Origin: Polaromonas sp047303325
GTDB lineage: Bacteria; Pseudomonadota; Gammaproteobacteria; Burkholderiales; Burkholderiaceae_C
DNA length: 64,000 bases
Assembly (NCBI RefSeq): GCF_047303325.1
Contig: NZ_JBKBEX010000005.1
Span: 62,001-126,000 of the forward strand
Direction of reading: 5' to 3'
In this document: piece after piece, positions 57,774 through 64,000 of the stretch
Layout: the number at the start of each line of letters is the position of its first letter
How positions within the stretch are numbered: position 1 is the stretch's first letter
Notes under the pieces: generated by a model
What the model saw: the letters and a program-made list of their open reading frames with translations, nothing else
Database searches by the model: none
Told to the model about the DNA's origin: nothing
Translations under genes and position numbers: made by a program

Positions 57774-60601
57774 TGCGCCTTGTCCCAGTTCGGCCCTACG
57801 CCAATTTCAGCGAGCAGCGGCACCTTCAAATCCGCCACACCGGCCATCAGGCGCGGGATCTCGGTGCGCACCCATTCGACTTCGGCCTCGGGCACCTCGA
57901 ACACCAGTTCGTCATGCACCTGCATGATCATCTTGGTGGCGCGTTTCTCTTCATCGAGCACCTGCTGCACCTTGTTCATGCTGAGCTTGATCAGGTCGGC
58001 CGCCGTGCCCTGCATGGGCGCATTGATGGCCTGGCGTTCCGCGGCCTTTTTGCGCGGGCCGTTGCCGCCGTTGATTTCCGACAGGTAGAGGCGCCGGCCG
58101 AAGACGGTCTCCACGAAATGGTTTTTCTGGGCGAACACCACGGTCTCATCCATGTAGTTCTTGACGCCGGGGTAGCGCTGGAAGTATTTGTCGATATAGG
58201 CCGCCGCGGCCTTGGTCTCTATGCCGAGGTTGCGCGCCAGGCCGAAGCTGCTCATGCCGTAGATCAGGCCGAAGTTGATGACCTTGGCATAACGGCGCTG
58301 CTCGCTGCTGACCTGCTCCAGTGCCACGCCGAAGACCTCGGCGGCCGTGGCGCGGTGCACGTCCAGGCCGTTGGTGAAGGCGCTGAGCAGCGCTTCGTCG
58401 CGGCTGATGTGCGCCATGATGCGCAGCTCGATCTGCGAATAGTCGGCGCTGGCGATCACGCTGCCGGGCGGCGCGATGAAGGCCTCGCGCACGCGGCGGC
58501 CTTCCACGGTACGGATGGGGATGTTCTGCAGGTTGGGGTCGTTGCTCGACAGCCGCCCGGTGACCGCCACGGCCTGCGCATAGTGGGTGTGCACACGGCC
58601 GGTGCGCGGCAGCGCCAGTTGCGCGAGCTTGTCGGTGTAAGTGCCCTTGAGCTTGCTCAGCGAGCGGTGCTCCAGCAGCTTGGCGGGCAGCGGGTAGTCT
58701 TCGGCGAGTTTTTCGAGCACCTCTTCATCGGTGCTGCGCGCGCCGCTGGGGGTCTTCTTGATGACCGGCATGCCGAGCTTGTCGAAGAAGATTTCGCCGA
58801 GCTGCTTGGGGCTGCCCAGGTTGAAGGGCTGGCCGGCAATCTCGTAGGCCTCTGTTTCAAGCTGGATGATGCGCTGGCCCAGTTCATGGCTTTGCGCGGC
58901 CAGGGTGGGCGCATCGATCATCACGCCGTTGCGCTCTATGCGGTACAGCGTTTCGCTGCTCTGCATTTCCAGTTCGTAGATAAAGCGCAGCTTCTCGTTG
59001 GCCTGCAACTGCGGCCACAGTACGCGGTGCACATCCAGGGTCTGGTCGGAGTCTTCGCACGAATATTCAGCGGCCTTGGCGATGTCGACCTGGTTGAACT
59101 TGATCTGGTGCGCGCCCTTGCCGCACAGGTCTTCGTAATTGATGCCGCTGCGGCCCACGTGTCGCTCGGCCAGGCTGGCCAGGCCGTGCGGCTTGTGCAC
59201 TTCCAGCACATAGCTTTGCAGCATGGTGTCGTGCGCATAGCCCTGTACCTCGATGCCGTGGTTCGCGAACACATGGCGGTCGTATTTGACGTGCTGGCCC
59301 AGCTTGGACCTTGCCGGGTTTTCCAGCCAGGGCTTGAGGCGGGCCAGCACCTCGTCACGCGGCAATTGCGCGGGCGCGTCGGGGTAGTCGTGCGTGAGCG
59401 GAATGTAGGCCGCCTCGCCGGGCTTGACGCTAAAGCTCAGGCCGACGATTTCCGCCAGCATTTCGTCGAGCGAGGTGGTTTCTGTGTCCAGCGCGACGAG
59501 TTCGGCCGCCTCAATTTTGGCCAGCCAGCGGTCAAAGGCCTCCCAGGTGAGCACCGTGTCGTAATTGAGGTTGCTGGTGCGCTGGGCCGGCGGTGTGTCG
59601 GTCAGGGGCGCTTCGTCAAACAGGCCCGGCGAATCCGAGCGGCCACCCGAACCGCCCGCCGGCGCGGGTTTGTGCCGGCCCTCGGGCCCGGCAGGCAATT
59701 CGGCGGGCATGCTTTCGATCTCGATCTGCTTGACCAGTCCCTTGAAGCCGTATTTTTCGTAAAAGGCTTTCAGGGCTTCGGTCTGCTGCCCGCCCATGGC
59801 AATCGCGTCCAGGGCGGGCAGGCCGTCTATGTATTCGTCCAGCTCGCAGTCTTTCTTGATGGTCAGCAGTTCCCGGCCCTTGGGCAACCAGTCCAGCGAC
59901 TGGCGCAGGTTCTCGCCGACCACGCCCTTGATCTCGCCGGCGCGCGCCACCAGCGCGTCCAGCGAGCCGTATTCGAGCAGCCATTTGACGGCGGTCTTGG
60001 GACCGACCTTGGGCACGCCGGGCACATTGTCGACCGCGTCGCCGACCAGGGCCTGGTAATCGATCATCAGCCGCGGCGGCACGCCGAATTCGGCCTCGAC
60101 GCCGGCCACGTCCCGACGCCGGTCGTTCATGGTGTCGATGACGGTGATGTTTTCGTCGACCAGCTGGCTCAAGTCCTTGTCGCCGCTGGAAATAATCACC
60201 TCAATGCCCTGACTGGATGCCAGGCAGGCCAGTGTGCCGATCACGTCGTCGGCCTCCACGCCGGGAACGTCCAGCACCTTCCAGCCCAGCAGGCGCACCA
60301 CCTCATGGATGGGCTCGACCTGGCTGCGCAGGTCGTCGGGCATGGGCGAGCGCTGGGCTTTGTAGTCGGGGTAGAGCGCGTCGCGGAAGGTCGGCCCCTT
60401 GGCGTCGAACACGCAGGCGGCGAAGTCGGCGCGCACATCCTTGCGCAGCTTCTGCATCATGTTGACCATGCCGCGTATGGCGCCTGTGGCCGGGCTGGCC
60501 GGGTCGCCCGGGTTGGCGCGCAGGTCGGGCATGGCGTGGAAGGCGCGATACAGGTAGCTGGAGCCGTCCACCAGCAGCAGCGTTTTTTTGTCGGTACTCA
60601 T
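57770..60601 (-). CDS. polA: DNA polymerase I
   Basis: The 943-residue protein has all three parts: an N-terminal 5'-3' exonuclease (LLLVDGSSYLYRAFHA, EVIISSGDKDLSQLV), a 3'-5' exonuclease with an intact first motif (LVALDTETTSLDEML) and the polymerase domain (SADYSQIELRIMAHI, INFGLIYGMSSFGLARN, MQVHDELVFEVPE). It replaces RNA primers and fills repair gaps. The ATG 60601 is preferred over 60649. Confidence 0.97.
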   Translation of the reverse strand: MSTDKKTLLLVDGSSYLYRAFHAMPDLRANPGDPASPATGAIRGMVNMMQKLRKDVRADFAACVFDAKGPTFRDALYPDYKAQRSPMPDDLRSQVEPIHEVVRLLGWKVLDVPGVEADDVIGTLACLASSQGIEVIISSGDKDLSQLVDENITVIDTMNDRRRDVAGVEAEFGVPPRLMIDYQALVGDAVDNVPGVPKVGPKTAVKWLLEYGSLDALVARAGEIKGVVGENLRQSLDWLPKGRELLTIKKDCELDEYIDGLPALDAIAMGGQQTEALKAFYEKYGFKGLVKQIEIESMPAELPAGPEGRHKPAPAGGSGGRSDSPGLFDEAPLTDTPPAQRTSNLNYDTVLTWEAFDRWLAKIEAAELVALDTETTSLDEMLAEIVGLSFSVKPGEAAYIPLTHDYPDAPAQLPRDEVLARLKPWLENPARSKLGQHVKYDRHVFANHGIEVQGYAHDTMLQSYVLEVHKPHGLASLAERHVGRSGINYEDLCGKGAHQIKFNQVDIAKAAEYSCEDSDQTLDVHRVLWPQLQANEKLRFIYELEMQSSETLYRIERNGVMIDAPTLAAQSHELGQRIIQLETEAYEIAGQPFNLGSPKQLGEIFFDKLGMPVIKKTPSGARSTDEEVLEKLAEDYPLPAKLLEHRSLSKLKGTYTDKLAQLALPRTGRVHTHYAQAVAVTGRLSSNDPNLQNIPIRTVEGRRVREAFIAPPGSVIASADYSQIELRIMAHISRDEALLSAFTNGLDVHRATAAEVFGVALEQVSSEQRRYAKVINFGLIYGMSSFGLARNLGIETKAAAAYIDKYFQRYPGVKNYMDETVVFAQKNHFVETVFGRRLYLSEINGGNGPRKKAAERQAINAPMQGTAADLIKLSMNKVQQVLDEEKRATKMIMQVHDELVFEVPEAEVEWVRTEIPRLMAGVADLKVPLLAEIGVGPNWDKAH

Positions 60602-60758
60602 GGGGCCTGATTGTCGGGGATATCGGCCCGGCCCCGCCGGGGGCGCCACAAGCGCCGCGAACCGTCCCCGGCAAACGGCTTTTGCCTACACGGGCAGCCT
60701 CTTTATTACGACAGGGCAGGGCTTTGTCGCCCAGCCGCCGCAGGCCTACAATGCAGGC

Positions 60759-61109
60759 ATGAACCACGCTTTACGCCTCCTTATCGCTGCAGCCGCAGCG
60801 CTGCCGCTGGCCGCGGCCATGGCCCAGGCACCCGCGCAAAACGCCGCGCCGCCCGCCAAGGCGGAGGCCGCCGCGCCGGCCCCTTCGGGACGCCCCGACC
60901 AGGCCATCAAGCGCATACGCACCGAAGATGCCGGCACCCGCATCGACGAATTGCGCGTGGGCGGCGAAACCCAGCAGATCACCGTGCAACCCAAGACCGG
61001 TGGCGCGGCCTATGAAGTCAAGCCCGCCGAAGGCGCCAGGGGCTCCGCGCCCGGCTCCACCAGCAACGACACCAACGGTTCGCGCGTCTGGAATGTGCTG
61101 AAGTTCTGA
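60759..61109 (+). CDS. DUF2782-type small exported protein
   Basis: The 116-residue precursor has a signal peptide (ending AAAMAQA) followed by an Ala/Pro-rich spacer and a small basic domain: QAIKRIRTEDAGTRIDELRV, GGETQQITVQPKT, YEV. This matches DUF2782 proteins next to polA/thrB in Burkholderiales. Function unknown; it lies 51 bp before thrB. Confidence 0.75.
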   Translation: MNHALRLLIAAAAALPLAAAMAQAPAQNAAPPAKAEAAAPAPSGRPDQAIKRIRTEDAGTRIDELRVGGETQQITVQPKTGGAAYEVKPAEGARGSAPGSTSNDTNGSRVWNVLKF

Positions 61110-61160
61110 CCGCCCAATTTCCATACACAACTCCAAGAATTCCAGGGCTCAGTTTCAGGC

Positions 61161-62111
61161 ATGGCCGTATACACCGAAGTCTCGTTTGACGAGGCTGCAG
61201 CGTTCTTGAACGCCCTGAATCTGGGGCAGCTGCAGAACATCAAAGGTGCCGCGGGTGGCATCGAAAACACCAATTACTTTGTGGACACCGACCAGGGCCA
61301 GTATGTGCTGACCCTGTTCGAGCGCCTGAGCTTTGAGCAACTGCCCTTTTACCTGCACCTGATGCAGCACCTGGCGGCGCACGGCATCCCCGTGCCCGAC
61401 CCGGCGGGGGATACCAAAGGCAACATCCTCCACGAGCTCAAGGGCAAGCCCGCCTCGGTGGTCAGCAAGCTGCGCGGCCACAGCGAACTCGCGCCCACGG
61501 CGGCGCACTGCACCGGCGTGGGCGAGGCGCTGGCGCGCATGCACCTGGCAGGCCTGGACTACCCACGCCGCCAGCCCAACCTGCGCGGTCTGGAATGGTG
61601 GAACGAAACGGTGCCGGTGGTGCTGCCCCACCTCACGCCCGAACAGAGCAGCCTGATCCTGGGCGAGTTGGCCTACCAGAACCATGTGGCGGCTTCTTCC
61701 GCTTGCCGCAGCCTGCCGCAAGGCGTGGTGCATGCCGACCTGTTCCGCGACAACGTGATGTTCGAGGACGGCAAACTCACCGGCTTTTTTGATTTCTACT
61801 TCGCCGGCTGCGACACCTTTTTGTTCGACATCGCGGTCTGCCTCAACGACTGGTGCATAGACCTGGCCACGGGCGCCAAGGATGACGAGCGCTCCGCGGC
61901 CTTCCTGGCGGCCTACCAGGCGGTGCGCCCGCTGACCGCGCAGGAACGCCAGCTGCTGCCGGCCATGCAACGCGCCGGCGCCCTGCGCTTCTGGCTGTCC
62001 CGGCTGTGGGATTTGCATTTGCCGCGCGAAGCCGCCGTGCTCAAGGCGCACGACCCCAGCCACTTCGAGCGTGTGCTGCGCGAGCGGCTTGCGCGGCCTT
62101 ACCTTCTTTAA
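61161..62111 (+). CDS. thrB: Homoserine kinase (ThrB, APH-fold)
   Basis: The 316-residue kinase is of the aminoglycoside-phosphotransferase-like ThrB type used by Burkholderiales: GAAGGIENTNYFVDTDQGQY, SVVSKLRGHSELAPT, GVVHADLFRDNVMFEDGK (catalytic Asp and Asn) and GFFDFYFAGCDTFLFDIAVC. It makes O-phosphohomoserine in threonine synthesis. Length is normal. Confidence 0.94.
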   Translation: MAVYTEVSFDEAAAFLNALNLGQLQNIKGAAGGIENTNYFVDTDQGQYVLTLFERLSFEQLPFYLHLMQHLAAHGIPVPDPAGDTKGNILHELKGKPASVVSKLRGHSELAPTAAHCTGVGEALARMHLAGLDYPRRQPNLRGLEWWNETVPVVLPHLTPEQSSLILGELAYQNHVAASSACRSLPQGVVHADLFRDNVMFEDGKLTGFFDFYFAGCDTFLFDIAVCLNDWCIDLATGAKDDERSAAFLAAYQAVRPLTAQERQLLPAMQRAGALRFWLSRLWDLHLPREAAVLKAHDPSHFERVLRERLARPYLL

Positions 62112-62227
62112 GTACCTTCTTTAAGTCCCGTGGGCGCGCCGGGCAGTGCCCGCCGGTTTGAGGCACACTGCCCCTGCAGTCCCTGCCCGGCTCCTCCCTG
62201 GCAACCCTTCCCGAAGTCCCGAAGACC

Positions 62228-63049
62228 ATGAAACTCAATATCGTTCCCGCGAGCACCGGCATCACCTGGGTCAAGCTGGGCGTCAAAACCTTTTTGCAGC
62301 AGCCGCTGGCCATGTCGGGCCTGTTCTTCCTCTACATGGCGGTGGGGACGTTGCTGTCGCTGTTGCCGGTGCTGGGGCTGATCCTCGCCTTCATGATCGT
62401 GCCGGCCGCCACGCTGGGCCTGATGGCCGCGACGCAGGAAGCCCTCAAAGGCAAATTTCCCATGCCCACGGTGCTGGTCAGCGCTTTCCGCGCGGGCCGC
62501 CAGCGCATGCGCGCCATGCTGGTGCTGGGCGCTCTCTATGCCGCGGCCTGCCTGCTGATCGTGATGGTGGTGCCCTTTCTGGTCGATGCGCCGCCCTTGC
62601 CGGCCGCCGCGCCCGCAACAGCCGAGGCCGGCCGCGAAGCCATGATGGCGCCGCAATTCCAGCTGACCATGCTGGTCACCATGCTGCTCTACCTGCCGGT
62701 CTCACTGCTGTTCTGGCATGCGCCGGCGCTGGTCCACTGGCACGGCATTTCACCGGTCAAAAGCCTGTTTTTCAGCTTTGTCGCCTGCATACGCAACGCG
62801 GGCGCCTTCCTGATGTACGGCCTGGGCTGGTTCGCCGTGTTCCTGGGCATAGGCATTGTGCTGAGCATCATCACCGGCCTGACGGGCAGCGCCACCCTGA
62901 TGGCCGCGGCCATGATGCCGCTGGCGCTGCTGATGGCAGCCATGTTTTCCACCTCGATTTACTTCACGTTTCGTGATAGCTTCGTGGCCACGCCACCCGA
63001 CGATTCGACGGGGAGCGCTGAGGACGCCAATAACACCGAAAACCCCTGA
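62228..63049 (+). CDS. BPSS1780-type integral membrane protein
   Basis: The 273-residue protein has six hydrophobic segments in a symmetric arrangement and a short acidic C-terminal tail (DDSTGSAEDANNTEN). It begins MKLNIVPASTGITWVKLGVK, the usual start of this Burkholderiales family. Function unknown. It sits between thrB and a FecR-domain gene with a 21-bp gap to the latter. Confidence 0.8.
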   Translation: MKLNIVPASTGITWVKLGVKTFLQQPLAMSGLFFLYMAVGTLLSLLPVLGLILAFMIVPAATLGLMAATQEALKGKFPMPTVLVSAFRAGRQRMRAMLVLGALYAAACLLIVMVVPFLVDAPPLPAAAPATAEAGREAMMAPQFQLTMLVTMLLYLPVSLLFWHAPALVHWHGISPVKSLFFSFVACIRNAGAFLMYGLGWFAVFLGIGIVLSIITGLTGSATLMAAAMMPLALLMAAMFSTSIYFTFRDSFVATPPDDSTGSAEDANNTENP

Positions 63050-63070
63050 CGACCCCACCGGAGATTTTTC

Positions 63071-63832
63071 ATGACCCAGCACCAGTTGCAAGGCCGTAGC
63101 GAAAAAGAGATTTTGTGGTTTCAAAGACGTGACACGCTCAAGGCCGCCGCGGCCTGGGTCGCCATGGGCGGCTTGCCCGCCGCCATGGCCCAGCAGCGCA
63201 GCAATATCGTCGAACTCCGGGGCGACGCCCTGCTCAACGGCAGCCGGCTGCAGAACGGCCAGACCATCATGACCGGCGACCAGATACAGACCGGGCCGGG
63301 CTCCAACCTGATGTTTGTCATCGGCAACTCGGCGTTCCAGGTGCGCGAGAACTCGATGATGACGGTGGAGCGCGGCAGCTCGCTCAACACCGTGAGCCTG
63401 CTGCGCATGATCACCGGCGCGGTGGTCAGTGTCTGGGGCAAGGGCAGCAGCCGCTCCATCGTCATGCCCACCCTGACGGCCGGCATACGCGGTACCGGCG
63501 TGTATGCCGAGGTGTTCGCCGACCAGGACAATCGCAGCTATTTCTGCAACTGCTACGGCACGGTCGACATGGAGTCGAACGGTGAAAAAGTGCTCTCGCA
63601 GTCCAACTACCACCAGTCCTTCTGGGGAGAGGTAGCGCCCAGGGACGGCCGCCGGCTGACGCCCGCCAATGCCATCAACCACAGCGACGAGGAACTGGAA
63701 TTCCTGGCCGGCCTGGTCGACCAGCGGACCGCCTGGCAGATCGCCGGCAAAAGGGGCGTGAAGGACGGCCGGGGCTACATGGACCCGCAGCCGGGTCAGA
63801 TGCACCCGGCACAAATGCCGGCGGTCCGCTAG
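63071..63832 (+). CDS. FecR-domain protein with a Tat-like leader
   Basis: The 253-residue protein has a twin-arginine-type leader (QRRDTLKAAAAWVAMGG) and then a FecR-like domain: RLQNGQTIMTGDQIQTGPGS, NLMFVIGNSAFQVRENSMMT, GAVVSVWGKGSSR and TAGIRGTGVYAEVFAD. No sigma factor is adjacent, so it is probably a periplasmic FecR-fold protein rather than an anti-sigma factor. Its gene is followed by the MITE-like repeat copy. Confidence 0.8.
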   Translation: MTQHQLQGRSEKEILWFQRRDTLKAAAAWVAMGGLPAAMAQQRSNIVELRGDALLNGSRLQNGQTIMTGDQIQTGPGSNLMFVIGNSAFQVRENSMMTVERGSSLNTVSLLRMITGAVVSVWGKGSSRSIVMPTLTAGIRGTGVYAEVFADQDNRSYFCNCYGTVDMESNGEKVLSQSNYHQSFWGEVAPRDGRRLTPANAINHSDEELEFLAGLVDQRTAWQIAGKRGVKDGRGYMDPQPGQMHPAQMPAVR

Positions 63833-63843
63833 CCTGCAGGCCA

Positions 63844-63903
63844 AGAGCCGCTCACAAAACCCAGCGAAGCGGTCCTGGCTAGGCGCGCCGCCGCAGACAG
63901 TGC
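63844..63903. repeat. Second copy of the MITE-like element's left end
   Basis: These 60 bp match 16325-16385 at about 58 positions with one 1-bp gap (core CAGCGAAGCGGTCCTGGCTA). The sequence beyond 63903 differs. The right inverted repeat is not found before the window ends, so the copy may be longer or partial. Confidence 0.75.
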
Positions 63904-64000
63904 TTAGGGCCTGTGAGCCCTGTGTTTGCAAGATGCGTTGCGAGTCAAAAAGGCCTTGAGCAAGGCGCAAAACGCAGACGGGGCGAGCCCCGTCGAGGCT

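Noticed and set aside
57224..60610. 1128-codon plus-strand open frame
   Set aside because: It is antisense to polA and overlaps the desaturase gene; no recognisable domain.

Overview
The window is about 66% GC, densely coded DNA from a beta-proteobacterium of the order Burkholderiales, most likely family Comamonadaceae (Polaromonas, Rhodoferax or Variovorax-like). The pointers are the xseB-ispA-dxs cluster divergent from a Rieske oxygenase gene, several TRAP transporters, a BPSS1780-type membrane protein, a ChpA/PilL-type N-terminal fragment and the G+C-rich dispersed repeats of that family. No rRNA, tRNA, CRISPR array, integrase or transposase gene was seen.

Layout. 0-2 kb: end of a TRAP transporter operon. 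2-4.4 kb: Asp/Glu racemase-type gene, crcB and a GAF-Fis regulator without an AAA+ domain. 4.4-8.4 kb: copper-handling operon (DUF2946 protein, TonB receptor, YcnI, PCu(A)C chaperone). 8.4-12.8 kb: tungstate/molybdate uptake operon tupB-tupC-tupA-modA, each gene overlapping the next by ATGA, divergent from a ModE-type regulator with a candidate operator between them. 12.8-16.3 kb: an EgtB/SenA-like gene whose iron-ligand motif is substituted, and a stand-alone N-terminal piece of a ChpA/PilL-type kinase.

16.4-32.8 kb is the accessory region and the most interesting part. It is bounded on the left by a 118-bp MITE-like element. Two outer minus-strand units carry exported or surface-type genes: an unknown protein, a GH25 muramidase and a GH64-like protein in one; two tandem 205/206-residue paralogues, a 1002-residue unknown protein, a phage-tail-collar protein, a nitrilase-fold protein, an FkbM methyltransferase and a three-module glycosyltransferase in the other. 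Between them an opposed pair encodes an FHA/winged-helix protein and a Ser/Thr kinase with a cyclase-like tail. The GH64-like and nitrilase-like proteins end in the same ~105-residue C-terminal module, and both outer units are preceded by the same tandem ATTACA element about 80 bp upstream of the first start codon. This looks like one co-regulated, kinase-controlled system of unknown function.

33-40.8 kb: selD, a 2-oxoacid-type TRAP permease (dctQM), a small membrane protein and three tandem paralogous TRAP binding proteins. 41-48 kb: isoprenoid genes dxs and ispA, xseB, the Rieske oxygenase, a DMT exporter, a sulfurtransferase and a small lipoprotein. 48-55 kb: an FAD monooxygenase, several small ORFs, a ZIP transporter, exported dienelactone-hydrolase-like and FAH-like proteins and an AraC regulator. 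55-58 kb: a GbsR/MarR-type regulator with a perfect 30-bp palindrome over its own promoter and a related operator before a DCC-thioredoxin/membrane protein/desaturase operon. 58-64 kb: polA, a DUF2782 protein, thrB, a BPSS1780-type membrane protein, a FecR-domain protein, and a second copy of the MITE-like left end at the window edge.

Functions are assigned from recognisable motifs and gene context; no database search was run.
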